Shown: piece after piece, positions 29,187-37,722 of the stretch
Position numbering within the stretch: the first letter of the stretch is position 1
Layout: the number at the start of each line of letters is the position of its first letter
Origin: Betaproteobacteria bacterium
GTDB taxonomy: Bacteria > Pseudomonadota > Gammaproteobacteria > Burkholderiales > Thiobacillaceae
Direction of reading: 5' to 3'
DNA length: 52,937 nucleotides
Assembly (NCBI GenBank): GCA_020061585.1
Contig: JAGUXX010000115.1
Span: 1 to 52,937 of the forward strand
Program-made: the position numbers and the translations under genes
Notes under the pieces: generated by a model
What the model was told of the DNA's origin: nothing
Database searches by the model: none
The model's input: only the letters and a program-made list of their open reading frames with translations

Positions 29187-30161
29187 ATGACCCTTAATCG
29201 TTTTTCCCTCCTGTTTCTCGCAGCCCTGCTGTCCGGGTTCGTCCATGCCGCGCCGGCCACTGTCCAGGAAGCCAACCAGGCCTTCCGTCAAGGCAACAAT
29301 CGGGCCGCGCTCGAAAAGGTCAACGGCTTCCTGACCGCCAACCCCAAGGATGCTCAGGGCAGATTTCTGAAAGGGTTGATATTGACCGAACTGAATCGCT
29401 ATCCAGAAGCGATCAAGGTGTTTTCCGAACTGACCCAAGACTACCCGGAATTGCCTGAACCCTATAACAATCTGGCGGTGCTCTATGCCGCTCAAGCCGA
29501 TTACGAGCGTGCCAAGAACAGTCTGGAGATGGCCATCCGCACTCACCCCAGCTACGCCACCGCGCATGAAAATCTGGGTGACATCTACGCCAAAATGGCA
29601 TCGCAAGCTTACGACAAAGCCTTGCAACTGGATAAATCGAATACCTCGGCGCTAACCAAGCTGTCACTGATTCGCGACCTGTTCAGTCCGACTCCGCGTC
29701 CGCAGGAGCCGAGTAAGGTCGTCGAGGCCGCGCCGGAGCACACCAAGCCAGCCCCGTCCGAAGAGGAAACCGCAACCGATCAGGAAGCCACCCCGGCCGA
29801 CGACGCCAAACCGGCCGTCACGACCATTGATCCGAAAGCGCAAATCGAGCGCACTGTGCGGGCATGGGCCGAGGCCTGGAGCGCGCGCGACGCGGATGCC
29901 TATCTAGCGTTCTACAGCGATCGATTCAAGACACCGCGCGGACGCGCTTTCAGTGCCTGGGCGGAAGAACGGAAATCCCGTGTAACGCGCCCTGAATTCA
30001 TCAAGGTCAGCTTCGATCAATTGCAGATCTCTTTAAAAGGCAACACCGCGCAGGCCAGTTTCGTCCAACAATACGAGTCGAACATCCTCAAGGACACCAG
30101 CCGCAAAACCCTGACGCTGACTCGTGAAGGCGCAGCCTGGAAGATCGTCGAAGAGCGATGA
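29187..30161 (+). CDS. periplasmic TPR protein with Cds6-like C-terminal domain
   Basis: This 324-residue protein has a signal peptide (MTLNRFSLLFLAALLSGFVHA). About four TPR helices pairs follow over residues 25-165 (for example PEPYNNLAVLYAAQADYERA, YATAHENLGDIYAKM). Next come an acidic proline/glutamate linker (residues about 170-215) and an NTF2/SnoaL-like domain (VRAWAEAWSARDADAYLAFY to REGAAWKIVEE). The same C-terminal domain type ends the next protein. An upstream ATG at 29151 is possible. It overlaps the L,D-transpeptidase start by four bases, so the two are probably partners in envelope maintenance. Confidence 0.8.
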   Translation: MTLNRFSLLFLAALLSGFVHAAPATVQEANQAFRQGNNRAALEKVNGFLTANPKDAQGRFLKGLILTELNRYPEAIKVFSELTQDYPELPEPYNNLAVLYAAQADYERAKNSLEMAIRTHPSYATAHENLGDIYAKMASQAYDKALQLDKSNTSALTKLSLIRDLFSPTPRPQEPSKVVEAAPEHTKPAPSEEETATDQEATPADDAKPAVTTIDPKAQIERTVRAWAEAWSARDADAYLAFYSDRFKTPRGRAFSAWAEERKSRVTRPEFIKVSFDQLQISLKGNTAQASFVQQYESNILKDTSRKTLTLTREGAAWKIVEER

Positions 30162-31456
30162 AATCGGTTCTTTTCACCTCTGCTCATTTCATCCGGGACC
30201 TGTTCCAGGCGTTTGTCGCGGCGCTGTTGCTTGCCGCCTCGCCCTGGATACAGGCCAACGATATCCTGTCGTCGCAGCCGATCCTGCTGGCCGCCGCCGA
30301 CACCTCGCGTTTATCTCTCCCCAGCATGGCATTGTCGCCGGACTCGCTGATTTCCAAAGCGATTCAGGATATCCGCGCCAGCCGACTCGACGACGCGCTG
30401 CATGAGGTCAACCGGGCCATCGCGTTGCGTCCGGATTTCAAACTTGCCCACCTGATTCGCGGCGATCTGCTGCTGGCCAGAGCCCGCCCGATCTCCGGGC
30501 TGGGCTTCGGCTCTACGGCGAACAAGCAATCCTTGACCGATCTGCGCGAGGAAGCCCGCGTGCGACTGTTGCGCTATATCGACCAGCCGGGTCCTGACCT
30601 GTTTCCTCGCCAGATACTGCAACTTGCGCCAGACCAGAAATTCGCCCTGCTTGCCGATACTTCGCGCGCGCGCCTGTACCTGATCGAAAACATCAACGGC
30701 GAACCGCACCTCAAGTCCGACTTCTATATGACCATAGGCAAGAACGGCACCGACAAGCGCGTTGAAGGCGACAAACGCACGCCGATGGGCGTCTATCGAA
30801 TAACCGACCAACTGCCGCGCGCCAGCCTGGCTGATTTGTACGGTGACGGCGCCTATCCGCTGAACTACCCCAATGAGTGGGACAGGCTGCACAACCGCGG
30901 TGGGCACGGTATCTGGCTGCATGGCGTACCCTCCAACACCTATAGCCGTCCGCCGCGTTCCAGCGATGGTTGCGTGGTGGTCGCCAATCCCGACCTGAAG
31001 GAGCTTTCGCGCTGGATCAAGGTCGGCTCGACGCCGGTCATCATTACCGAGCGAACCGAATGGGTGCCTAGAGAGGAATGGGAACGCAGCCGCGATGACA
31101 TGCTTGGGCGCTTGCATGCCTGGCGCGAAGATTGGGAAGCGCGCGATCCCAACCGCTTTCTTCGCCACTACAGCCATTCGATGATCAAAGGCGAGAGCTC
31201 GAACTGGGCGCGCGACAAACGCCGCAACATTCTGGACAAGGAATGGATTCGACTCGAATTGAGCGACATCAACCTGTTCCTCTTCGCCAACGATGAGATG
31301 GCCTATGCCGAATTCATTCAACGCTACAACAGCAACAAACTTGCCAGCACTTCCACCAAGCGTCTGTATTGGAAACTCGAACAAGGCACATGGCGGGTAG
31401 CCTTGGAAAAAGCGCAAGATATCCCCGCAACAATCAATCTTGCAAAGCGAAATTAA
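30158..31456 (+). CDS. L,D-transpeptidase family protein with TPR-like and Cds6-like domains
   Basis: This 432-residue protein has an N-terminal hydrophobic signal (LFQAFVAALLLAASPW), a helical TPR-like part (residues about 65-105), and a YkuD catalytic domain with HGIWLHGVP (His255) and SSDGCVVVANP (Cys272). An NTF2-like tail follows (residues about 310-425: WREDWEARDPNRFLRHYSH...LYWKLEQGTWRVA). YkuD enzymes cross-link peptidoglycan or attach proteins to it. It resembles the LdtA/YafK-type enzymes with Cds6-like tails. It is coupled to the TPR gene and directly followed by the cyclophilin gene. Confidence 0.88.
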   Translation: MKSVLFTSAHFIRDLFQAFVAALLLAASPWIQANDILSSQPILLAAADTSRLSLPSMALSPDSLISKAIQDIRASRLDDALHEVNRAIALRPDFKLAHLIRGDLLLARARPISGLGFGSTANKQSLTDLREEARVRLLRYIDQPGPDLFPRQILQLAPDQKFALLADTSRARLYLIENINGEPHLKSDFYMTIGKNGTDKRVEGDKRTPMGVYRITDQLPRASLADLYGDGAYPLNYPNEWDRLHNRGGHGIWLHGVPSNTYSRPPRSSDGCVVVANPDLKELSRWIKVGSTPVIITERTEWVPREEWERSRDDMLGRLHAWREDWEARDPNRFLRHYSHSMIKGESSNWARDKRRNILDKEWIRLELSDINLFLFANDEMAYAEFIQRYNSNKLASTSTKRLYWKLEQGTWRVALEKAQDIPATINLAKRN

Positions 31457-32068
31457 ATGATCAACACCTCACGTCGCTCTCTATTACTGCTTGCGTTGAC
31501 GGCATCCTGGGCAGGTCTCGCCAGCGCCGCCGCGCAAGCGCCCACTCCATCCGCAAATCGAAAGGTCAGCATGGTCAAACTGCAAACCAACTTTGGTCCC
31601 ATCACACTGGAACTTGATGCCAAAGCCGCCCCGGAAACCGTTGCCAACTTCTTGCAGTACGTCAAGGACGGCCACTATGACGGCACCATTTTTCACCGCG
31701 TCATCGATGGCTTCATGATCCAAGGGGGCGGCTTCACCGCCGACATGGAACAGAAGCCGACGCGCGCCCCGGTGCGGAACGAAGCGCAGAACGGCCTGAA
31801 GAATCTCGCCTACAGCATTGCCATGGCGCGCACGCCCGATCCGCATTCGGCCAGCAGCCAGTTCTTCATCAACATTGCCGACAACGCCTTTCTGGATTTC
31901 CGCGCCGCCAATTCCCAAGGCTACGGCTACTGCGTATTCGGCAAAGTGACTGAAGGCCAGGATGTCGTCGATCGCATCCGCAAGGTACGCACCGGCATGC
32001 GTGGCGGCCACCAGGATGTGCCGGTCGAAAACGTGATCATCGAGCACGCGGAAATCATCGAAGGCTGA
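31457..32068 (+). CDS. ppiB: cyclophilin-type peptidyl-prolyl isomerase with signal peptide
   Basis: This 203-residue protein begins with a Sec signal ([21 protein letters not shown]), then a cyclophilin domain: [54 protein letters not shown], and [15 protein letters not shown]. It catalyses cis-trans proline isomerisation, here probably in the periplasm. An in-frame ATG at 31571 behind AAAGG would give a 165-residue cytoplasmic form starting at the domain boundary. It begins immediately after the L,D-transpeptidase stop. Confidence 0.9.
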   Translation: MINTSRRSLLLLALTASWAGLASAAAQAPTPSANRKVSMVKLQTNFGPITLELDAKAAPETVANFLQYVKDGHYDGTIFHRVIDGFMIQGGGFTADMEQKPTRAPVRNEAQNGLKNLAYSIAMARTPDPHSASSQFFINIADNAFLDFRAANSQGYGYCVFGKVTEGQDVVDRIRKVRTGMRGGHQDVPVENVIIEHAEIIEG

Positions 32069-32094
32069 TAACGGGCAACGCGCCAATCCGCGTC

Positions 32095-32829
32095 ATGTCC
32101 GAGCCGTCAATCAGCTTGTTCATTTCCGACCTGCATCTGACGCCTGAGCGTCCGTTGCCGGTTCGGTTGTTTGATCGCTTCATCAAGGAAATCGCTCCCG
32201 GCGCGCAAGCTCTCTACATCCTCGGCGATTTTTTCGAAGCCTGGGTCGGTGATGATACTCTGGATCAGCCGTTCAATCGGGCTATCTGCGATACCTTGAA
32301 ATCGCTGGCATCGACTGGCGTCGAGGTGTTCTTCATGCCTGGAAATCGGGATTTTCTGGCTGGAACGAAATTCGCCAGGGCGGCGAAACTGACGCTGCTC
32401 GCCGACCCCGTCGAAGTCACTCTGCATGGAACGCCAACACTGCTCGCGCACGGCGATCAATTCTGCACCGATGACACCGACTACCAAGCCTTCCGTCGGC
32501 TGGTACGCGACCCCGAGTGGCAACGCCAGTTTCTCGCCCAACCGTTGCCTCAGCGTCTGGCGTTGGCGAACTCGCTACGCGAGCGCAGCGAACATGCCAA
32601 AGCCGACAAGAAACCGGAGATCATGGATGTCAATCCCGCCAGCATCGAAGCCATCCTGGCGAGGCATGCGGTGCGGCGCATCATTCATGGTCATACCCAT
32701 CGTCCCGCCCGCCATGAATTACAGGTCGATGGCCGGAGTTGCGAACGCTGGGTATTGCCCGACTGGTATGAAACCGGCGGCTACCTGACTTGCGACGCAT
32801 CCGGCTGTCGTCTGTCGACTTTCCCCTGA
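32095..32829 (+). CDS. lpxH: UDP-2,3-diacylglucosamine diphosphatase
   Basis: LpxH removes UMP to make lipid X in lipid A synthesis. The 244-residue metallophosphoesterase has LFISDLHLTPERP, LGDFFEAWVGDDT, FMPGNRDFLAG, LAHGDQFCTDD and IIHGHTHRPARHEL. It follows the cyclophilin gene by 26 bases. Its last 49 bases overlap the 3' end of the opposite-strand gene. Confidence 0.95.
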   Translation: MSEPSISLFISDLHLTPERPLPVRLFDRFIKEIAPGAQALYILGDFFEAWVGDDTLDQPFNRAICDTLKSLASTGVEVFFMPGNRDFLAGTKFARAAKLTLLADPVEVTLHGTPTLLAHGDQFCTDDTDYQAFRRLVRDPEWQRQFLAQPLPQRLALANSLRERSEHAKADKKPEIMDVNPASIEAILARHAVRRIIHGHTHRPARHELQVDGRSCERWVLPDWYETGGYLTCDASGCRLSTFP

Positions 32830-33551
32830 TCTTCGCCATGCGTCAAACTACGGGTATAACCCGCCGGTAACTCGAACAGTTCGGGGCGTGACGGTAGACG
32901 CTGGTGACCCTGATAGACGCGCGTCCGACCATCCCAATAGCGGATCGCCAGCGGCAGACCTCGGCCATATTCGATTCCCGGGGCATGTATATCCAGCGCC
33001 AAGACACAGAGCTGACGCTGATCCAGCGGGGTATCGAGCCACACCACCGCCTGTCTGGCGGCCAATGCGCGACGAAAATCGGCGAGCAGCCCGGCTTCAT
33101 GCATCAGCTTGGGCGCCGACTTGAATTCAGCGCACAGCACATCGTTGAGCCGTACCTGAACCAGGACGCCTGCGTCACTGTCCATTTCGTCCTGGGTCAA
33201 TCTCCAGTCCTTCGGCCAGACATCAGCAGGCTTGCCTGCGGGCTTGCCAGAACCCGCGCGGGTCACGCGTCGATCACCGGGCGAGACATGCCAGATTTCC
33301 CGCGATGCCCGATCAAACAGCACGAAGCCCTGATCTTCCCGCCCGAAATCCATGCGCATTCGCTCCCCGAGCACAAGAATGCGGCTGATGAATGACGCCT
33401 GTTCAGGTTCGCGATCGGTAAAGCGCAGCTCGGTCATCATCTGATCGAGCTGATGGGCCAGTTTCAGTTTGAGCGGCACTGTCGCCGCCGACACCATCGG
33501 CGGCAAGCACAGCAGCGTACAGGCCAGGACAAGCTTGCAGCCGGCTCTCAC
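32781..33551 (-). CDS. secreted protein, conserved unknown
   Basis: This 256-residue protein has a signal peptide (MRAGCKLVLACTLLCLPPMVSA, with a cysteine that could also be lipidated, though no good lipobox is seen). It then has LAHQLDQMMTELRFTDREPEQASFISRILVLGERMRMDFGREDQGFVLFDRASREIWHVSP as two continuous blocks, resembling periplasmic proteins with a beta-rich sensor-like fold. Two cysteines (LCAEF, LCVLAL) could form a disulfide. Its C-terminus overlaps lpxH tail to tail. No function can be assigned. Confidence 0.7.
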   Translation of the reverse strand: MRAGCKLVLACTLLCLPPMVSAATVPLKLKLAHQLDQMMTELRFTDREPEQASFISRILVLGERMRMDFGREDQGFVLFDRASREIWHVSPGDRRVTRAGSGKPAGKPADVWPKDWRLTQDEMDSDAGVLVQVRLNDVLCAEFKSAPKLMHEAGLLADFRRALAARQAVVWLDTPLDQRQLCVLALDIHAPGIEYGRGLPLAIRYWDGRTRVYQGHQRLPSRPELFELPAGYTRSLTHGEDQGKVDRRQPDASQVR

Positions 33552-33584
33552 CTCAATCTCCTCGCGACACGTGACCCTGAAACT

Positions 33585-33607
33585 AAAAAGCCCCTGTATC
33601 AGGGGCT
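33585..33607 (-). terminator. rho-independent terminator of the 33632-34504 gene
   Basis: The stem AGCCCCTG/CAGGGGCT has a three-base loop and is followed on the minus strand by T5. It lies 25 bases after the stop codon and in front of the next minus-strand gene. Confidence 0.85.
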
Positions 33608-33631
33608 CTGGGGAAACCGCTCAAACGCGCA

Positions 33632-34504
33632 TCAGCGCGCCCCGCCCGCCACCTCGGTCAGCGTGCCATGAATAATGCTGGGCGCTTCGACGATACGCAT
33701 GAAACTGCCCATGCCGACCGCCGGCCAGCCCAAGGCAATCCGAAAACGCGCGAACAGGTGGCCCGCCTTGTTGTTCACGACATAGATCTCGTAAGGCAAC
33801 GCCGCGATATTGTCGACTCCGGCGGTTTTCACCCACCACCCCTCGCCCTCCTTGGGATCGTTCATCGCCACGCCAAATACCGCAATCTGCTTGTCCGGCA
33901 TGATGATCTCGTAGACCTTGCTGGTCTTGCCCACGCCACGCGCCAGATTATCCTGTATGGTCTTGACCGCATCTTCAAACGCCAGATGCTCCAGCAACAC
34001 GTTTTTGTCCGACTCGAAACCCTCCATGCCGAACATGTACTGGTAGTCAGCCAGGTCCTTGCGATCGACATCGCCGCCAAACGCCTTGCCGGCGCCCAGC
34101 GCCTTGCTCAACTTGGCTTGCGTGGATTTGACGGTTTTATCGGCCAGAGGATATTGCTTGCGGAAATAGGCGCGCAACCAGTATTCCAGATTCATGTAAG
34201 ACACCGAACCATCCGCTTTGACGCCGATCCGAATCGGCGCGCCTACGATGCTGGCGCCACCCAAGCGGCGCACGGTATCGAGCAAGTTCTTGTCGGTCAC
34301 CACCAGCACCCCGGTACCGGCAAGTCCGGACGGCATGTATTTTCCGACGACATTGAAACCGGCTTTGGTCAGCTTGGATTCAACTTGATTCAGAACCGAT
34401 TGAACCTCGCCAGCCGTGACCTTGCCGCCCTGAAAATACGGAGAAAGGGCCATGGCCATGGGCGCCCAGAAAATCAATACCGCTACAGCGAAAAATCGTT
34501 TCAT
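33632..34504 (-). CDS. secreted protein, conserved unknown
   Basis: This 290-residue protein has a signal peptide (MKRFFAVAVLIFWAPMAMA). The mature part begins LSPYFQGGKVTAGEVQSVLNQ and includes KAGFNVVGKYMPSGLAGTGVLVVTDK, an alpha/beta arrangement reminiscent of DUF302-type proteins. It later has VGKTSKVYEIIMPDKQIAVFGVAM and EIYVVNNKAGHLFARFRIALGWP. The only methionine-rich part is near residue 165, and no cysteines are seen. It has its own terminator. I suspect a periplasmic small-molecule or haem-associated role, but nothing in the sequence proves it. Confidence 0.7.
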   Translation of the reverse strand: MKRFFAVAVLIFWAPMAMALSPYFQGGKVTAGEVQSVLNQVESKLTKAGFNVVGKYMPSGLAGTGVLVVTDKNLLDTVRRLGGASIVGAPIRIGVKADGSVSYMNLEYWLRAYFRKQYPLADKTVKSTQAKLSKALGAGKAFGGDVDRKDLADYQYMFGMEGFESDKNVLLEHLAFEDAVKTIQDNLARGVGKTSKVYEIIMPDKQIAVFGVAMNDPKEGEGWWVKTAGVDNIAALPYEIYVVNNKAGHLFARFRIALGWPAVGMGSFMRIVEAPSIIHGTLTEVAGGAR

Positions 34505-34546
34505 CGTGACTTCCGGTGAGATATGGGACAGATTGGTATTTTAAAC

Positions 34547-34570
34547 AAAAAAGCCGGGGGAGCCCCGGCT
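34547..34570 (-). terminator. rho-independent terminator of the FadL-like gene
   Basis: The stem AGCCGGGG/CCCCGGCT with a three-base loop is followed on the minus strand by T6. It lies 30 bases after the stop at 34600. Confidence 0.9.
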
Positions 34571-34599
34571 TATCTGTGGTTCAGCATGAAAGGAAGAGC

Positions 34600-35931
34600 T
34601 TACATTTTCCAAGCATAGGCGATGCCGATGGCGTCTTGATGCATTTTGATCTTCTCCGTTGTAGTACCCGGAGCGCCAAAATTTGTCAGGAATGAGGTAC
34701 CGGTAACATCATTCTCGAAACCATGCATATAGGACATCGTCCACTCACCACCCGACGCCGTGGTATAGGTAAAACCGAGAGTCAAATGGTTCTGAATGAC
34801 ACCAGGGGCCAGAATATTGAACGTGACATCACTTGCTCGGATAGGGTTATCACCATGATTGATACCGGCACGCAGCACAAGATTCTTGCTGTAACCATAT
34901 TCGACGCCTAATTTCCAGACGTCGATATCCCGCCATCCAAAACCGGCGCCGTTACTACCACCCAGGCACATGGTCAGGTCGCCAAACATGCATCCACCAA
35001 GGTTAGACATGGGGTTGCTGATGGAACTGACACCACCGTAGTTGATCCGCTGGTAATCCAGCGCAACCATGATCTGCGGGTTAACCTGTATCGCAACGCC
35101 AAGGTTGTAGTTCTCTGGAATATCGAAGTCGCCGCCTTCCGCAAACAATCCTTGATAATCGTCAAATTCTGAAAAACGCATCTTTGATGCATAAGCCGCA
35201 CCGATCGTTACATTGGGCGACACTTTTCCCATATAGCCAACCCGAACACCAAAGCCAGTGGCTCGATCATGGTCGTTGTTGGAGACATCTGCCGGGCTGG
35301 TCGAAAATCCTGCAAATGGTTGAATTCCCCTGGCTTCGAAAAATTGCACACCCAACAGCGGAGAAATGCCGATCGCATGATCAGGTGCAACCTTATAAGC
35401 CAGAGTCGGAGCAACGATCAACTGCATCAGATCCACGCCAAGCCCGCCACTTCCACACAAGAGATTGCCAGCACCGGCATTGCCGAATCCAGCGCAGTTA
35501 CCCGCAGCTATTTGACCACCAGGATAATCCGAGTTCATGCCGCCATTGCCGTACACCGTAACCCCGAGCGCCAAGTCCGGGCGAACCATTTTGTTGTAGC
35601 CGAACTCGGGAACCAGAAAAATTTCGGAATCACTTTCCACAGCGGCATCGAATGGACCATTAGTACTACCCGCAACCCCTGCACTGCCGGTGCGTGATGA
35701 CTCACGAATCGGACTGAAAATATCCACGCCAAGATCCATCCGGTTCCCGACAAAAACGCCCTTAGCAGGATTTACGGCCCCCCCAAAAGCGTCATTCGCG
35801 GTGGCGGTTGCCGCCCCCCCCATGCCCTTGGCTTTCATGCCATAGCCATGAGAAAAATAACCGTTGGTAGCAAAAGAAGAACCCGCGAAGCCGATGGCGG
35901 CCAGGGCGAGCAATAGTTGGGTCTTGCGCAT
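34600..35931 (-). CDS. FadL/TodX-family outer-membrane transport protein
   Basis: This 443-residue protein has a signal peptide (MRKTQLLLALAAIGFAGSSFA) followed by NGYFSHGYGMKAKGMGGAATA, the plug region of FadL-type channels with NPA-like GGAVNPAKG. Many alternating hydrophobic strands end in an aromatic/basic C-terminus (IGIAYAWKM). FadL channels carry long-chain fatty acids or other hydrophobic compounds across the outer membrane. It sits directly downstream of the rhd-tusA-dsrE2 operon, but a terminator separates them. The ATG at 35931 follows AGGGGAA. Confidence 0.9.
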   Translation of the reverse strand: MRKTQLLLALAAIGFAGSSFATNGYFSHGYGMKAKGMGGAATATANDAFGGAVNPAKGVFVGNRMDLGVDIFSPIRESSRTGSAGVAGSTNGPFDAAVESDSEIFLVPEFGYNKMVRPDLALGVTVYGNGGMNSDYPGGQIAAGNCAGFGNAGAGNLLCGSGGLGVDLMQLIVAPTLAYKVAPDHAIGISPLLGVQFFEARGIQPFAGFSTSPADVSNNDHDRATGFGVRVGYMGKVSPNVTIGAAYASKMRFSEFDDYQGLFAEGGDFDIPENYNLGVAIQVNPQIMVALDYQRINYGGVSSISNPMSNLGGCMFGDLTMCLGGSNGAGFGWRDIDVWKLGVEYGYSKNLVLRAGINHGDNPIRASDVTFNILAPGVIQNHLTLGFTYTTASGGEWTMSYMHGFENDVTGTSFLTNFGAPGTTTEKIKMHQDAIGIAYAWKM

Positions 35932-36083
35932 AGAGTGTTTCCCCTCGAAAACGATGTGATTGGTTTGACTACGTTTTTACAACGGGTTGGATGGTAATCA
36001 GCCCCTCTCGCTACCGCAAGGAATAAACCCTGCCGAATAGCCCCCACTCTCGGAATAAATACGATGTCGAGGCCGCATGCAAT

Positions 36084-36112
36084 AAAAAAAGCCACCCTGG
36101 GGTGGCTTTTTA
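36084..36112 (-). terminator. rho-independent terminator of rhd-tusA-dsrE2
   Basis: The stem GCCACC/GGTGGC has loop CTGG, with A7 on one side and T4 on the other, so it can work in both directions. On the minus strand it follows the dsrE2 stop by about 18 bases. Confidence 0.88.
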
Positions 36113-36129
36113 GTACAACTGAACCAGCT

Positions 36130-36642
36130 TCAGATATACAAACAAATATCCGTTTCACCGGCAAATTCGAAGAAGGTCGCGGCACCGCCATACTCGACGC
36201 CATCAATGAAATCGCTGTGATCGAAACCAAACAATTCGACCGTCATCTGGCAGGCGATGAACTTGACTTCCGCTTCCTGGCACAGCTCGCGCAGTTCGGG
36301 GATGCTGGCGACGCCGTTGTTCTTGATGGTTTGCTTCATCAGAACAGTGGCGACCGATTCGTAACCCGGAACCAGGGATTGAATCGCATTCGGCATGTTC
36401 CAGTTGATGCCGCGAAACCATTTCGGTCCGAACGGCATCTTCATCGGCATGCCGGGATTGCCCAACGGGCTGACCTTGAGGCCGGAAAGATCCTTGCGCA
36501 GCATCTGAAGGCCGTAGAAGGTAAAGAAAATCTGGGTTTCATAACCCAGGGCGGCGGCTGTGGAAGCCAGGATGAACGGGGGATAAGCCCAATCCAACGT
36601 GCCCTTGGTTGCGATGATCGCCATCTTTTTTTGATCGTCCAT
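36130..36642 (-). CDS. dsrE2: DsrE2-type sulfur-transfer protein
   Basis: This 170-residue DsrE-fold protein has KKMAIIATKGTLDWAYPPFILASTAAALG, GYETQIFFTFYGLQMLRKD, PFGPKWFRGINWNMPN, and the conserved cysteine region VKFIACQMTVELFGF. The family carries persulfide sulfur and occurs with rhodanese and TusA in sulfur oxidisers, feeding the sulfur-trafficking step before oxidation to sulfite. It is the third gene of the operon, 66 bases after tusA. Confidence 0.9.
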   Translation of the reverse strand: MDDQKKMAIIATKGTLDWAYPPFILASTAAALGYETQIFFTFYGLQMLRKDLSGLKVSPLGNPGMPMKMPFGPKWFRGINWNMPNAIQSLVPGYESVATVLMKQTIKNNGVASIPELRELCQEAEVKFIACQMTVELFGFDHSDFIDGVEYGGAATFFEFAGETDICLYI

Positions 36643-36708
36643 CAGACCACCTCTTGAATCTTGCGGTTTATAACCATGCCGAGAACTGGCAACCTATCCA
36701 GGCTGGAT

Positions 36709-36936
36709 TTACTTCTTTTTGATGAAGAAGGTGTATTCGCTGCCCGCTTCGGAAGAAGCCAGCAGTTCATTGCCGGTTTGCTTGGCGAACGCGGCGAAGT
36801 CTTTGACCGAGCCCGGATCGGTGGAAACCACCTTCAGAACTTGACCGCTGGTGCAGTCGTTCAAGGCTTTCTTGCAACGCAGGATGGGCAGGGGACAGTT
36901 GAGGCCACGTGCGTCGAGTTCTTTATCAAATTCCAT
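36709..36936 (-). CDS. tusA: sulfur carrier protein TusA
   Basis: This 75-residue TusA has the signature DARGLNCPLPILRCKKAL, with Cys14 as the persulfide-carrying residue, and a C-terminal beta-strand ending FFIKKK. In rhd-tusA-dsrE2 clusters TusA passes sulfane sulfur between the rhodanese and DsrE2. GGAGCAAG precedes the ATG. Confidence 0.94.
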   Translation of the reverse strand: MEFDKELDARGLNCPLPILRCKKALNDCTSGQVLKVVSTDPGSVKDFAAFAKQTGNELLASSEAGSEYTFFIKKK

Positions 36937-37046
36937 ACTTGCTCCTTCACAAAATCAGCAGATGCTAAAAAAGACGGCGTAATTTACCCGGGTTACGCGG
37001 GGATTGCAACGACGTGAAGAAACGTCGCAATAACCGGGAGAAATGA

Positions 37047-37373
37047 TCAGGAAAGCGCGGCGAGCGGTTTGCCCGAACGCGCCCAGGCCATGATCCCGCC
37101 AGCCAAGTTGTGCATATTGTCGAAACCCTTGGCGGCCATGAATGCGCAAGCTTGGGCCGATCGCGCGCCGGAGTTGCAATAGATCACTACCGGTTTGTCC
37201 TGGGGAATGTCGGCGGCACGCAACGGCAGCAAATGCAGAGGAATATGGATCGCTCCATCGATCACCCCCCGTGATACCTCGCCTTCGGTGCGCACATCAA
37301 TAAGATGAATCTGGTCTTTGCCCGCTTCCAGAGCCTCGACATCTAGTTCTTTGATATTGTACATGCCAAACAT
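37047..37373 (-). CDS. rhd: rhodanese-domain sulfurtransferase
   Basis: This single-domain rhodanese has 108 residues, with IDVRTEGEVSRGVIDGAIHIPL and the active loop VIYCNSGARSAQAC (Cys66), a six-residue loop as in thiosulfate/persulfide sulfurtransferases. It mobilises sulfane sulfur for TusA. GGAGGAAAATCA precedes the ATG at 37373. It is the promoter-proximal gene of the operon; the gap to tusA (110 bases) holds no recognisable site. Confidence 0.92.
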   Translation of the reverse strand: MFGMYNIKELDVEALEAGKDQIHLIDVRTEGEVSRGVIDGAIHIPLHLLPLRAADIPQDKPVVIYCNSGARSAQACAFMAAKGFDNMHNLAGGIMAWARSGKPLAALS

Positions 37374-37396
37374 TGATTTTCCTCCGAAGCCAAAAT

Positions 37397-37412
37397 ATTA
37401 GAATTTTCTAAT
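37397..37412 (-). promoter_or_regulatory. palindromic operator in the rhd promoter
   Basis: ATTAGAA and TTCTAAT are perfect inverted arms with two bases between. The element begins inside the -10 hexamer of the rhd promoter and covers the expected transcription start, a classical repressor position. AT-rich palindromes of this look are used by persulfide-sensing ArsR-type repressors (BigR/SqrR/sHdrR group); that link is inference. Confidence 0.6.
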
Positions 37413-37438
37413 TTACTAGTTTTTCCCTTGTTTATCAA
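37410..37438 (-). promoter_or_regulatory. predicted sigma-70 promoter of rhd-tusA-dsrE2
   Basis: On the minus strand TTGATA (37433-37438) and TAAATT (37410-37415) are 17 bases apart. The rest of the stretch up to the tRNA-Thr promoter (37439-37571) shows nothing recognisable. Confidence 0.6.
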
Positions 37439-37571
37439 GCATTTCCGCGACAACGGATAAACCACGAGGCCGCGACTTCAGAGCCCATGCGGCATGTATC
37501 AACTCACAGGCAATGGCAGAATCGGCTGCGCATCACTTGCCCATTCAGTCAGACGGATCGAGCAAGCAATC

Positions 37572-37599
37572 TGGGCAAGCGCGCCAGTAAATGTATAAT
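37572..37599 (+). promoter_or_regulatory. predicted promoter of tRNA-Thr
   Basis: TGGGCA (37572-37577) and a perfect TATAAT (37594-37599) are 16 bases apart, followed by a GC-only discriminator (CCGCGCCCGC). This is typical of stable-RNA promoters under stringent control. Confidence 0.6.
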
Positions 37600-37615
37600 C
37601 CGCGCCCGCAATGTC

Positions 37616-37691
<76 letters not shown>

Positions 37692-37722
37692 CACCCAACA
37701 CCCTACATCAAAGCCCCACTCC

